Shown one piece after another: positions 9,001 to 17,476 of a stretch of 64,000 bases of DNA. Made by a program: the position numbers and the translations under genes. The notes beneath the pieces were generated by a model. That model searched no databases, was not told the origin of the DNA, and saw nothing but the letters and a program-made list of their open reading frames with translations. The DNA comes from Streptococcus oralis (lineage in GTDB: Bacteria > Bacillota > Bacilli > Lactobacillales > Streptococcaceae), in assembly GCF_001983955.1 (NCBI RefSeq), contig NZ_CP019562.1, positions 558,001 through 622,000 on the forward strand, written 5' to 3'. Position 1 is the stretch's first letter. Each line of letters starts with the position of its first letter.

Positions 9001-12000
9001 AAACCAAAAATTCCAGGTACCTTAAATAAGGGGATTGGTGGAGAACATGGTATAGATAAATTTAATCCAGCAGGAGTTATCCAAAATAGAAAAGATAAAA
9101 ATACAACATCTCTAGATCAAAATCCAGAATTATTTGCTTTCAATAACGAAGGAATCAACGCACCCTCATCAAGTGGTTCTAATATTGCTAAAATTTATCC
9201 TTTAGATTCAAATGGAAATCCTCAAGATGCTCAACTTGAGAGAGGATTAACGCCTTCTCCACTTGTATTAAGAAGTGCAGAAGAAGGAGTGATTTCAATA
9301 GTAAATACAAATAAAGAAGGAGAAAATCAAAGAGACTTAAAAGTCATTTCGAGAGAACACTTTATTAAAGGAATTTTAAACTCTAAAAGAAATGATGCAA
9401 AGGGCATTAAATCATCTAAACTAAAAGTTTGGGGTGACTTGAAATGGGATGGACTCATTTATAACCCTAGAGGTAGAGAAGAAAATGCCCCAGAAAGTAA
9501 TGACAAAAAAGATCCTGCTACTAAGATACGAGGACAATTTGAACCGATTGCGGAAGGCCAATATTTCTATAAATTTAAATATAGATTAACCAAGGATTAC
9601 CCATGGCAGGTTTCCTATATTCCTGTAAAAATTGATAACACCCCTCCAAAGATTGTTTCAATTGATTTTTCAAACCCTGAAAAAATTAAGTTAATTACAA
9701 AGGATACTTATCACAAGGTCAAAGAGCAATACAAGAATGAAACGCTATTTGCGAGAGATCAAAAAGAACATCCTGAAAAATTTGACGAGATTGCCAACGA
9801 AGTTTGGTATGCTGGCGCCGCTCTTGTTAATGAAGATGGAGAGGTTGAGAAAAATCTTGAGGTCACTTATGCAGGTGAGGGTCAAGGAAGAAATAGAAAA
9901 CTTGACAAAGACGGAAACACCATTTATGAAATTAAAGGTGCAGGAGATTTAAGGGGCAAAATCATTGAAGTGATTGCATTAGACGGTTCTAGCAATTTCA
10001 CAAAGATTCATAGAATTAAATTTGCTGATCATGCTGATGAAAAGGGGATGATTTCCTATTATCTAGTAGATCCTGATCAAGATTCATCTAAATACCAAAA
10101 GCTTGGCGAGATTCCCGAATCTAAATTTAAAAATTTAGAAAATAGAAAAGAGGATAGTCTTAAAAAAGATACAACGGAAGTAGAACATCATCAAGAAAAT
10201 GAAGAGGCTACCGAAGAAAAATCTAGCTTGACTATTCATAAAACTATTTCAACAATTAGAGATTTTGAAAGTAAAGACTTAAAGAAACTCATTAAAAAGA
10301 AATTCAGAGAAGTTGATGACTTTACAAGTGAAACTGGTAAGAGAATAGAGGAATACGATTATAAATACGATGATAAGGGAAATATTATTGCATATGACGA
10401 TGGTAGTGCCTTACAATATGAAACTGAAAAACTTGATGAAATCAAATCAAAAATTTATGGCATTCTAAACCCATCTAAAGATGGACACTTTGAAATTCTT
10501 GGAAAGATCAGTAATGTTTCTAAAAATGCCAAGGTATATTATGGCAATAATTATAAATCGATAGAAATCAAAACGACCAAGTATGATTCACATTCAAAAG
10601 CGATGACATTTGATTTATACGCTAATATTAATGATATTGTGGATGGATTAGCTTTTGCAGGAGATATGAGATTTTTTGTTAAAGATGGTGATCAGATAAA
10701 AGCTGAAACTAAAATTAGAATGCCTGAAAAAAATAAGGAAACTAAAACAGAATATCCGTATGCATCAAGTTATGGGAATGTAATAGAATTAGGAGAAGGA
10801 GATCTTTCAAAAAACAAACCAAACAATTTAACGGACATGGAATCTGGTAAAATCTATGCTGACTCAGAAAAACAACAATATCTGTTAAAGGATAACATCA
10901 TTCTAAGGGAAGGCTATGCACTAAAAGTGACTACCTATAATCCTGGGAAAACGGATATGTTAGAAGGGAATGGAGTCTATAGCAAGGAAGATATAGCAAA
11001 AATCCAAAAGGCCAATCCTAATCTAAGAGTCTTATCAGAAACAACAATTTATGCTGATAGTAGAAATGTTGAAGATGGAAGAAGTACTCAATCAGTATTA
11101 ATGTCGGCTTTGGACGGCTTTAACATTGTAAGATATCAAGTGTTTACATTTAAAATGAATGATAAAGGGGAGGCAATCGATAAAGATGGCAATCTTGTAA
11201 CAAATCCTTCTAAACTGGTATTATTTGGTAAGGATGGTAAAGAGTACACAGGAGAGGATAAGTCCAATGTAGAAGCTATAAAAGAAGATGGCTCTACGTT
11301 ATTTATTGATGCAAAACCAGTAAATCTTTCAATGGACAAGAACTACTTTAATCCATCTAAAACTAATAAAATTTATGTACGAAATCCAGAATTTTATTTA
11401 AGAGGTAAGATTTCTGATAAGGGTGGTTTTAACTGGGAGTTGAGAGTTAATGAATCGGTTGTAGATAATTATTTAATCTACGGAGATTTACACATTGATA
11501 ACACTAGAGATTTTAACATTAAGCTTAATGTTAAAGACGGTGACATCATGGACTGGGGGATGAAAGACTATAAAGCAAACGGATTTCCAGATAAGGTAAC
11601 AGATATGGATGGAAATGTTTATCTTCAAACTGGCTATAGCGATTTGAATGCGAAAGCGGTTGGAGTACACTATCAATTTTTATATGATAATGTAAAACCA
11701 GCAGTAAACATTGATCCTAAGGGAAATACTAGTATCGAATATGCTAACGGAAAATCTGTAGTGTTTAATATTAATGATAAGAGAAATAATGGATTCGATG
11801 GTGAGATTCAAGAACAACATATTTATGTAAATGGAAAAGAATACAAATCATTTGATGATATTAAACAACTAACAGACAAGACACTAAACATTAAGATTGT
11901 TGTAAAAGATTTTGCAAGAAATACTACCGTAAAAGAATTCATTTTAAACAAAGATACGGGAGAGGTAAGTGAATTAAAACCTCATAGGGTAACTGTGACC

Positions 12001-12519
12001 ATTCAAAATGGAAAAGAAATGAGTTCAACGATAGTGTCGGAAGAAGATTTTATGTTACCTGTCTATAAGGGTGAATTAGAAAAAGGATACCAATTTGATG
12101 GTTGGGAAATTTCTGGTTTCGAAGGTAAAAAAGACGCCGGCTATGTTATTAATCTATCAAAAGATACCTTTATAAAACCTGTATTCAAGAAAATAGAGGA
12201 GAAAAAGGAGGAGGAAAATAAACCTACTTTTGATGTATCGAAAAAGAAAGAAAAAACACAATCTAATTCAACTAATGATGTCAATAGTATTGTTTCTGAT
12301 GAAAATGATAAAAACTTTGAAATTAACAAGAACGTTTATCTAAATGAACAAGGGAACTTAACTAATAAAAATACCAACATCAATAGTAAATCAACTAGTA
12401 ACAATCCTAATGAGTTGCCAAAAACCGGAACAGCAAGCGGAGCCCAGACACTATTAGCTGCCGGAATCATGTTTATAGTAGGAGCTTTTCTTGGATTGAA
12501 GAGAAAAAATAAAGATTAA
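6067..12519 (+). CDS. prtA: cell-wall-anchored subtilisin-like serine protease PrtA
   Basis: A 2150-residue surface protease of the C5a-peptidase-like S8 branch. Signal peptide about 1-28, then a charged low-complexity stretch (about 30-150) and an inhibitor-like propeptide. The catalytic triad is visible as Asp243 in NIDTGTD, His310 in DPHGMHIAG and Ser701 in SGTSMATP. A protease-associated domain is inserted at about 500-620 (KGKIAVMDR, GARAIMVVN). Fn3-like and beta-rich repeats follow, with an InlB/Listeria-Bacteroides-type repeat near 2015-2050. The sorting signal is LPKTG at 2117-2121, followed by a hydrophobic segment and KRKNKD. All key residues are intact and length matches pneumococcal PrtA. 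The gene is AT-rich and monocistronic. AAGGA precedes the ATG. Confidence 0.95.
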   Translation: MKKSTVLSLTTAAVILAAYAPNEVILADAPSSEDALRISDKEKVVADKEKVVADKETENNEQSEELHNVIETSKDTEEKKTTVIEEKEVVSKKSVIDKKTSNEGASIKEDSNQSQGNDADSFVNKDTENPKKEDKVVYIAEFKDKQSGEKVIKELSNLKDTKVLYTYNTIFNGAAIETTPDNLDKIKQIEGVSSVERSQKLQPMMNHARKEIGVEEAIDYLKSINAPFGKNFDGRGMVISNIDTGTDYRHKAMRIDDDAKDSMKFKKDDLKGTDKNYWLSDKIPHAFNYYNGGKITVEKYDDGRDYFDPHGMHIAGILAGNDTEKDIKNFNGIDGIAPNAQIFSYKMYSDAGSGFAGDETMFHAIEDSIKHNVDVVSVSSGFTGTGLVGEKYWEAIRALRKAGIPMVVATGNFATSASSSSWDLVANNNLKMTDTGNVTRTAAHEDAIAVASAKNQTIEFDKVNIGGQSFKYRNIGAFFDKNKILTNEDGSKTPNKLKFVYIGKGQDQDLIGLDLKGKIAVMDRIYTKDLKDAFKRATDKGARAIMVVNTVNYYNRDNWTDLPAMGYEADEGTKSQVFSISGDDGVKLWNMINPDKKTEVKRNNKEDFKDNLEQYYPIDMESYNSNKPNVGDEKEIDFKFAADTDKELYKEDIIVPAGSTSWGPRTDLLLKPDVSAPGKNIKSTLNVINGKSTYGYMSGTSMATPIVAASTVLIRPKLKELLERPVLKNLKGDDKIDLTSLTKIALQNTARPMMDATSWKEKSQYFASPRQQGAGLINVANALRNEVVATFKNTDSKGLVNSYGSISLKEIKGDKKYFTIKLHNTSNRPLTFKVSASTVTTDALTDRLKLDETYKDEKSPDGKQIVPEIHPEKVKGANITFEHDTFTIGPNSSFDLNAVINVGEAKNKNKFVESFIHFESVEEMEALNSNGKKINFQPSLSMPLMGFAGNWNHEPILDKWAWEEGSKSKAMEGYDDDGKPKIPGTLNKGIGGEHGIDKFNPAGVIQNRKDKNTTSLDQNPELFAFNNEGINAPSSSGSNIAKIYPLDSNGNPQDAQLERGLTPSPLVLRSAEEGVISIVNTNKEGENQRDLKVISREHFIKGILNSKRNDAKGIKSSKLKVWGDLKWDGLIYNPRGREENAPESNDKKDPATKIRGQFEPIAEGQYFYKFKYRLTKDYPWQVSYIPVKIDNTPPKIVSIDFSNPEKIKLITKDTYHKVKEQYKNETLFARDQKEHPEKFDEIANEVWYAGAALVNEDGEVEKNLEVTYAGEGQGRNRKLDKDGNTIYEIKGAGDLRGKIIEVIALDGSSNFTKIHRIKFADHADEKGMISYYLVDPDQDSSKYQKLGEIPESKFKNLENRKEDSLKKDTTEVEHHQENEEATEEKSSLTIHKTISTIRDFESKDLKKLIKKKFREVDDFTSETGKRIEEYDYKYDDKGNIIAYDDGSALQYETEKLDEIKSKIYGILNPSKDGHFEILGKISNVSKNAKVYYGNNYKSIEIKTTKYDSHSKAMTFDLYANINDIVDGLAFAGDMRFFVKDGDQIKAETKIRMPEKNKETKTEYPYASSYGNVIELGEGDLSKNKPNNLTDMESGKIYADSEKQQYLLKDNIILREGYALKVTTYNPGKTDMLEGNGVYSKEDIAKIQKANPNLRVLSETTIYADSRNVEDGRSTQSVLMSALDGFNIVRYQVFTFKMNDKGEAIDKDGNLVTNPSKLVLFGKDGKEYTGEDKSNVEAIKEDGSTLFIDAKPVNLSMDKNYFNPSKTNKIYVRNPEFYLRGKISDKGGFNWELRVNESVVDNYLIYGDLHIDNTRDFNIKLNVKDGDIMDWGMKDYKANGFPDKVTDMDGNVYLQTGYSDLNAKAVGVHYQFLYDNVKPAVNIDPKGNTSIEYANGKSVVFNINDKRNNGFDGEIQEQHIYVNGKEYKSFDDIKQLTDKTLNIKIVVKDFARNTTVKEFILNKDTGEVSELKPHRVTVTIQNGKEMSSTIVSEEDFMLPVYKGELEKGYQFDGWEISGFEGKKDAGYVINLSKDTFIKPVFKKIEEKKEEENKPTFDVSKKKEKTQSNSTNDVNSIVSDENDKNFEINKNVYLNEQGNLTNKNTNINSKSTSNNPNELPKTGTASGAQTLLAAGIMFIVGAFLGLKRKNKD
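6184..6237 (+). repeat. short tandem repeat inside prtA
   Basis: Two exact 21-nt copies encoding DKEKVVA, plus a partial third unit encoding DKE, in the region just after the signal peptide. In-frame copy-number change by slippage is possible. Confidence 0.8.
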
Positions 12520-12656
12520 GACAAAAGCTATAGAAAAAATGGTTTATGTACTGAGATTAGATGGTGAGGTGATGACATAGTTTTGTGAAAATATTGATTT
12601 AGAAATATATTATTTAGATTTCTATGAAAATAGGAGATTTTAAAGAGATATATGTA

Positions 12657-12684
12657 AAAGCCTTGTCTCAGGACAGGCTTTTTC
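12657..12684 (+). terminator. prtA terminator
   Basis: Hairpin AAGCCTTGTC-TCA-GGACAGGCTT followed by TTTT, about 140 nt after the stop. The rest of the 417-nt gap contains only the promoter below and AT-rich sequence. Confidence 0.8.
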
Positions 12685-12761
12685 TAATGGAGATGGGTTC
12701 TGTTTAAAATCCATTTCTTTGGCTTATAAAAATATAAATACAAACGGTTGTTTATATTTTG

Positions 12762-12770
12762 TGGTATAAT
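12762..12770 (+). promoter_or_regulatory. extended -10 promoter
   Basis: TG-G-TATAAT, a perfect extended -10, about 165 nt before the following gene. No convincing -35. Confidence 0.5.
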
Positions 12771-12936
12771 GTATTGTAATAAATACTTGTTTTGATACCA
12801 ATCTAGAGATATTTTTATAGTTATTTATTCTAGAAATTTTTGCTTGGATTTTTTTTTAAAAGTCATAAAAGTTCATGGATAGTAACGAATGAAGTATCGT
12901 AAGCTTGGCTGAATATCAATCAAAAAGGAGAAAATT

Positions 12937-13806
12937 ATGAATAAGAAAGAACGGGAAAAACAATTTGAAGAGATCAATGGACCTAAGCGGTCTGAATCAA
13001 AGTCGGCTCCGAATAAAAATATAAAAATCTATATTGGCATAGCACTCTCTGTTTTAGTCACTCTCATCTTGGTAAGTATTTTCTCATATCTTCTGATTGG
13101 AAAGAAAGAGTCAAATCAAGCATCGTCTGCAGTTTCAACTAAAGAGACAACAAGTCAAGCTTCTACAAGCCAAGGAAAAACGGATGAGACTGATAAGGAT
13201 AAACAAGAGGAAATTCAGAAACTCAAGGATCAACTGACTGCTTTAGATACCAAAATTACGGAAGCAGAAGCACTTGTTAGCAAGTTGAAGAAAGAAACTA
13301 CCGTTCCAAAACTAGATATTGAAGCAATCAAGAACAATGATTTGTCTAGTTTAGATGGCACTTGGCGTAGTCAATCTGGCAATGAATACATTATTAAGAA
13401 TTCTGGAGAAGTAGATGCGACTTGGTTTACAAATGATCAAAAGTACGAATCTGTAGTTGGATTAAAGGTATCAAAAGGTCAAGATAGTCGTAACCCTGAG
13501 ACAGCTTCTATCAGTGCGTGGGTAAAAGATTCTGTTGCTGGAGGATTTGTAGTAGTAGCTGTGCCAAGTGGAGTTGTTATGCAACCTGCTGATGACGGAA
13601 AGATTACGGATAAAAGCAATCATGCTGAAGAAAGACTACTTTCGGGCCAAGATTATGGGTCTATGTTAATGAAACCAGAAGATGTTTATTATCGTGTGAA
13701 ACCAGATACCAGTAAACTTGAGGAAGCAGAAAAGAACTTAGCTCAACTGCAAGCAGATAGTGAAGCAATCAAATCTTCTCTAGAGTCAAAGGAAAAGAAA
13801 AACTAG
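12937..13806 (+). CDS. membrane-anchored protein with DUF6287-like domain
   Basis: A 289-residue protein of unknown function. It has a charged cytoplasmic N-terminus, one transmembrane helix at about 30-55, then a Ser/Thr/Gln-rich linker and a coiled coil (about 85-125). A globular domain begins with LSSLDGTWRSQSGNEYII, a pattern I associate with the streptococcal DUF6287 family. A second coiled coil (about 255-289) closes the protein. The topology suggests an outside-facing domain held on a stalk. AAAAGGAG precedes the ATG by 6 nt. It has its own terminator and no obvious operon partner. Confidence 0.7.
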   Translation: MNKKEREKQFEEINGPKRSESKSAPNKNIKIYIGIALSVLVTLILVSIFSYLLIGKKESNQASSAVSTKETTSQASTSQGKTDETDKDKQEEIQKLKDQLTALDTKITEAEALVSKLKKETTVPKLDIEAIKNNDLSSLDGTWRSQSGNEYIIKNSGEVDATWFTNDQKYESVVGLKVSKGQDSRNPETASISAWVKDSVAGGFVVVAVPSGVVMQPADDGKITDKSNHAEERLLSGQDYGSMLMKPEDVYYRVKPDTSKLEEAEKNLAQLQADSEAIKSSLESKEKKN

Positions 13807-13847
13807 ATGGTATTCGTTCAAAAATACTGTTACAATCGGCAGAATCA

Positions 13848-13876
13848 AGAAGCCCAAACGGGCTTCTTTTTCTTTT
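13848..13876 (+). terminator. intrinsic terminator
   Basis: AGAAGCCC-AAAC-GGGCTTCT followed by TTTCTTTT. Confidence 0.9.
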
Positions 13877-13930
13877 ATCACCACTATTCAACCACATAGA
13901 CAGAGATATTGACCAGATAGGCAAAAGGTC

Positions 13931-13959
13931 TTGTTCTTGAGAAATTCCTCTGCTATAAT
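13931..13959 (+). promoter_or_regulatory. promoter of small membrane protein gene
   Basis: TTGTTC, 17-nt spacer, TATAAT with an upstream TGC (extended -10). Confidence 0.6.
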
Positions 13960-14031
13960 GATTTTTGTAAGGGACGTGAGAGGTCAGTATCAGACAACTC
14001 AAGTCAATTAAAAAGAAAATGGAGACAAAAA

Positions 14032-14349
14032 ATGAAAAAATTATTGGGACTTGTATTTTTAGTAGCAGCAGCGCTAGTATTGTATTTCGGATCTGTTGGA
14101 TGGCCAAGCTTGGATGTCAACCTTTGGTCACTGATTCCAGTCGGCTTATTCCTCTATTTCACTCTAGAAAATCTTTTGAAAAAAGACTATAAGGCTAGTC
14201 TGATGTGCTTAATTATTGCTTTTATCATTGCAAATGCTATTTTTGATCTCTTGCCAATTTCAAGTGGTTTGGTGATTGGTGCGGGAGTGCTAGCTTGTGT
14301 AGGACTTGGCTACCTCTTTCCTGATAAAGATAAAAAAGAAGACAAATAG
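14032..14349 (+). CDS. small integral membrane protein
   Basis: A 105-residue protein with about four closely spaced hydrophobic helices (residues 3-21, 31-45, 57-73, 77-95) and a short acidic-basic tail DKDKKEDK. It resembles small LiaI/LiaF-type membrane segments in layout, but no defining motif was seen, so no function is assigned. Translation starts at ATG 14032 behind GGAG. It shares a bidirectional terminator with the convergent amidase gene. Confidence 0.65.
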   Translation: MKKLLGLVFLVAAALVLYFGSVGWPSLDVNLWSLIPVGLFLYFTLENLLKKDYKASLMCLIIAFIIANAIFDLLPISSGLVIGAGVLACVGLGYLFPDKDKKEDK

Positions 14350-14382
14350 AAAAGTCTCGAGGTTTCTCGAGACTTTATTTTT
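14350..14382. terminator. bidirectional terminator
   Basis: AAAGTCTCGAG-GTTT-CTCGAGACTTT, with T-rich tails in both directions, lies between two convergent genes. It ends one base inside the stop codon of the amidase gene. Confidence 0.85.
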
Positions 14383-16180
14383 ATTTACCAGCGTAATATT
14401 TTTGAATTCCTTTTACAATGCCTGCCACCAGTTTATCTTGGTAGCGACTATCTCTGATTTGTTGGCTTTCAGTGAAATTATCCATATAACCAAGTTCAAG
14501 GAGGACGGCTGGTTTAGCTGTTTCGCGTAGGACGGCAAAACTTCTTTCTAACTGACCAGCATCCTTAGCCCCTGTTTCGGCTAAGAGAGAGGAGTGGATA
14601 GCAGCAGCGAGGCGCTTACTTTCACTAATGCGATCAGGATGGTTGTGCCAGTATGGATTAATCTTACTTGGATAATCAGGTTCATCGCTATAGGAGTAGG
14701 TTTGAATACCGCTCGCTTTTGAGTAGGTATTACCAGTAGCGTTGAAGTGAATACTGATAAAAATATCAGAGTTGGTCTTATTAACCATACGAGAACGTTC
14801 GGTAACAAAATCAACGTCAATATCACTATCACGAGAAGTGAGGACCTTGTAGCCTAGTTCTTCTAACTTAGTACGAAGCTTACGGTAAATCTGCATGTTG
14901 AGATCTTTTTCAGCTACATTGTAGTAAAAGGCACCTGAATCTCGACCACCATGCCCAGGGTCTAGGAAAATGGTATTGCTGTATAGGCCTTTTGTAAATC
15001 CGCCTTCAGTTGAAACTTCTGAAATCCATTGGCCGTATTTTTGGAACAGGTGTTCCTTACCGTCTATCTTGTAAGTTCCTGAAACATAATGCCCATTATC
15101 ATCTAGGTAGTAGCGTGCTTTGTCAGAGTTATCGTAAATCCATTCGCTCTTTGCCATGTAACCACCTGACTTGAGGTAGTATGCTCCAATCCACTCCTGA
15201 TTTGCATAACGGCCATCGGCTTTTAGATAGAACCAGCTCTTGTAGGCTTTATCGAAGATCCACTCATTCTCCGCCATGGCTCCACTGGTTTTAAGGTAGT
15301 AGCTTCCTTTCCATTTGTCTGCTAGCATCCCACCATTCTGGTCAAATGAGTACCAGGAACCCTGAATCTTTTGCCAGTTGTCTCGGATATATCTCCCTGA
15401 TCCGTTCGCATAGAACCAAGTATCCTTGATTTTGACCCAGTTGTTTTCTGTCATAGCTCCACTCTGGTTGAAGAGGTAGCCCTTGAAGGTTGTCGCACTC
15501 AGCATTCCACCGTCTTTGTCAAAGTAGTACCAAGAACCGTTTATTTTCTCCCATTTATCCTGTGAGATTTTTCCAGAAGGAGCGACATAGTACCAAATTT
15601 GGTCTAATTTAGTCCAGCCCTTTTCTGCCATAGCTCCGCTTTTTGTGAGAAGATAGCCGTCAACGGCGGTGTTGCTGAGCATACTTCCAATTTGGTCAAA
15701 ATAGTACCAGGAGCCGTTAATTTTTTTCCAGGTGTTCTGAGCTAGTCGTCCAGAGGAATCAGCATAATACCATTGATTGTCCAGTTTGGTCCAGCTATTT
15801 TCTGTCATGACTCCATCTTGGTCAAAGGCATAGCCTTTGTAGATAGTAGAATGAAGACGATTACCATCTTGATCGAAGTAGTACCATTTGCCTTGAATTT
15901 GTTTCCAGTTCAAAGCAGGTTTATCATCTTGGTAAAAACGCCAGTGGTGATTTTCTTGGTGCCATCCTTCTTTTTTGGGCTTGTCTTCTTGCACATCTAC
16001 TTTCGGAAGAACTTCTGATTTAGAGTTTTCCTCAACACTCGACTCTTTCTTTTCTTCTTTGGCAATTGCTTCCTTGACAGCAGATGTAGATTGAGTTGTG
16101 TTTTCTTCTCCTAAGACGGATGCGGGTGCTAATCCTACGATTGAAAGGATTAAAGCACTGGTCAGTAGTATCTTTTTCAC
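14381..16180 (-). CDS. choline-binding N-acetylmuramoyl-L-alanine amidase (Amidase_3)
   Basis: A 599-residue secreted wall hydrolase. Signal peptide about 1-24, then an acidic Ser/Lys linker. About eleven to twelve choline-binding (CW_binding_1) repeats at about 75-390 carry the WYYFDxxG core. A C-terminal Amidase_3 domain (about 403-599) has the zinc ligands His410 (DPGHGG), Glu424 (AEKDLN) and His478 (SIHFNA), and the catalytic Glu562 (LLELGYMDN). It should cleave the MurNAc-L-Ala bond while bound to phosphocholine on teichoic acids. The order is the reverse of LytA, which has an N-terminal Amidase_2 domain and C-terminal repeats; the layout is LytB-like with a different enzyme. The start is GTG at 16180 with AGGAAA upstream. 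It lies 51 nt after the LysR gene on the same strand. Confidence 0.88.
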   Translation of the reverse strand: MKKILLTSALILSIVGLAPASVLGEENTTQSTSAVKEAIAKEEKKESSVEENSKSEVLPKVDVQEDKPKKEGWHQENHHWRFYQDDKPALNWKQIQGKWYYFDQDGNRLHSTIYKGYAFDQDGVMTENSWTKLDNQWYYADSSGRLAQNTWKKINGSWYYFDQIGSMLSNTAVDGYLLTKSGAMAEKGWTKLDQIWYYVAPSGKISQDKWEKINGSWYYFDKDGGMLSATTFKGYLFNQSGAMTENNWVKIKDTWFYANGSGRYIRDNWQKIQGSWYSFDQNGGMLADKWKGSYYLKTSGAMAENEWIFDKAYKSWFYLKADGRYANQEWIGAYYLKSGGYMAKSEWIYDNSDKARYYLDDNGHYVSGTYKIDGKEHLFQKYGQWISEVSTEGGFTKGLYSNTIFLDPGHGGRDSGAFYYNVAEKDLNMQIYRKLRTKLEELGYKVLTSRDSDIDVDFVTERSRMVNKTNSDIFISIHFNATGNTYSKASGIQTYSYSDEPDYPSKINPYWHNHPDRISESKRLAAAIHSSLLAETGAKDAGQLERSFAVLRETAKPAVLLELGYMDNFTESQQIRDSRYQDKLVAGIVKGIQKYYAGK

Positions 16181-16231
16181 TTTTTATTTCCTAACTTTTT
16201 CTTTTTCCCTTTTTCATTTTTCATTTTTCTA

Positions 16232-17140
16232 TTAATTATCGAATTGAACTTCTTCTAGTAAGTATTCGATAAAGCGTTCGCCCATCTTAGACAGGCTGGT
16301 TTTTTCATGTTGGATATAGACTAGTTCAATCGGGTCGTCAATGTCCAGCGGAATGGAAACGATATTGTCTCCGTTGAGGTTACTGTTCAAAATCCCTGTT
16401 GCAATGGTGTAACCATCCAAACCAATCAAAAGGTTAAAGAGGGTGGCACGGTCACTGACTACGATGGATTTTTTGTGGTGCTCTTGTGAAAGAATCTCCT
16501 CTGAAAAGTAGAAGGAGTTGTGCGTCCCCTGGTCATAACTCAGATAAGGGAAGTCTTCCAAATCAGCCAGTTTGACCTTATCTTTTTTAGCTAGAGGGTT
16601 GGTCTTGCTGACAAAGATATGGGGTTGAGCGGTAAAGAGGTGGTGCGCTAGCAGGTGGTTATCATCCAGCATTTTCGTTAAAACATCGCGGTTGTAGCTG
16701 TTTAAAAAGAGGACACCGACCTCGCTACGGAAGTTCTTGACGTCATCGATAATCTCCCAAGTCCGAGTTTCACGAAGGAAAAGCTCGTATTTCTCCATAT
16801 CACTTTTCTTGAGCAAAGAGACAAAGGCATTGACTACAAAAGCATAGTGCTGAGAGGAAACGCTGAAAAGTTCGCGGTGGGCGACAGGATTTTTATAGCG
16901 TTCTTCCAGAAGCTGAGTTTGCTCAACGACCTGACGGGCATAGGAGAGAAACTCCATCCCATCACGGGTTAAGGTAATGCCCTTGGGATTGCGGATAAAG
17001 ATTTCAATACCCATTTCATTTTCCAAGTCTCGAACAGCATTAGAGAGACTGGGTTGGGTGATAAAGAGCTGCTTGGCTGCCTCATTCATAGAGCCAGTTT
17101 CGACAATTTTGATAATATAGTGTAGTTGTTGAATTCTCAT
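16232..17140 (-). CDS. LysR-family transcriptional regulator
   Basis: A 302-residue LysR regulator. The winged helix-turn-helix at residues 1-60 includes GSMNEAAKQLFITQPSLS, and a periplasmic-binding-like effector domain follows. The N-terminus resembles the CpsY/MtaR group that responds to amino-acid or sulfur supply, but the effector cannot be read from sequence. Start at 17140 (MRIQQL) was preferred over a longer in-frame start because a -10 box sits 6 nt before it and no Shine-Dalgarno is present, so the mRNA is probably leaderless. The amidase gene lies immediately downstream. Confidence 0.88.
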   Translation of the reverse strand: MRIQQLHYIIKIVETGSMNEAAKQLFITQPSLSNAVRDLENEMGIEIFIRNPKGITLTRDGMEFLSYARQVVEQTQLLEERYKNPVAHRELFSVSSQHYAFVVNAFVSLLKKSDMEKYELFLRETRTWEIIDDVKNFRSEVGVLFLNSYNRDVLTKMLDDNHLLAHHLFTAQPHIFVSKTNPLAKKDKVKLADLEDFPYLSYDQGTHNSFYFSEEILSQEHHKKSIVVSDRATLFNLLIGLDGYTIATGILNSNLNGDNIVSIPLDIDDPIELVYIQHEKTSLSKMGERFIEYLLEEVQFDN

Positions 17141-17146
17141 GTTTTT

Positions 17147-17176
17147 ATTGTACCACACTTGCGGAAGAATGGGCAA
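17147..17176 (-). promoter_or_regulatory. LysR gene promoter, apparently leaderless
   Basis: On the minus strand: TTGCCC, 18-nt spacer ending TGTGG, then TACAAT, with 6 nt to the ATG. The TGG before TACAAT makes an extended -10. Confidence 0.6.
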
Positions 17177-17215
17177 TGAAGACGAAGAAAATAGGGGGAA
17201 AGAGCTGGTCCAGTA

Positions 17216-17244
17216 TTGAAAAAAAGTCTAGAATCTGCTAAAAT
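17216..17244 (+). promoter_or_regulatory. yqgQ promoter, apparently leaderless
   Basis: TTGAAA, 17-nt spacer, TAAAAT. The -10 ends 7 nt before the ATG at 17252. Confidence 0.5.
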
Positions 17245-17251
17245 GGAAGCT

Positions 17252-17476
17252 ATGAAAACATTCTATGATGTGCAGCAATTTCTCAAACAGTTTGGCATTA
17301 TTGTTTACATGGGGAAGCGCTTGTATGATATTGAACTGATGAAGCTCGAACTCTCTCGGATCTATGATGCAGGTCTGATGGACAAGCTAGACTATCTAGA
17401 GGCGGAAGCTGTTCTTCGTAGAGAGCACAAGATAGAATTAGACTACATAGAGAAAAATGGAGATAAGAACTTATGA
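17252..17476 (+). CDS. yqgQ: YqgQ family protein (DUF910)
   Basis: A 74-residue cytoplasmic protein matching the small Firmicute YqgQ family: MKTFYDVQQFLKQFGI at the start, then DIELMKLELSRIYDAGLMD. These form a three-helix bundle; the family has been suggested to bind single-stranded nucleic acid, but its role is unsettled. Start 17252 is preferred to an in-frame start 36 nt upstream because it matches family N-termini and the upstream codons lie on promoter sequence. It overlaps the next gene by 4 nt (ATGA), so the two are translationally coupled. Confidence 0.85.
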   Translation: MKTFYDVQQFLKQFGIIVYMGKRLYDIELMKLELSRIYDAGLMDKLDYLEAEAVLRREHKIELDYIEKNGDKNL

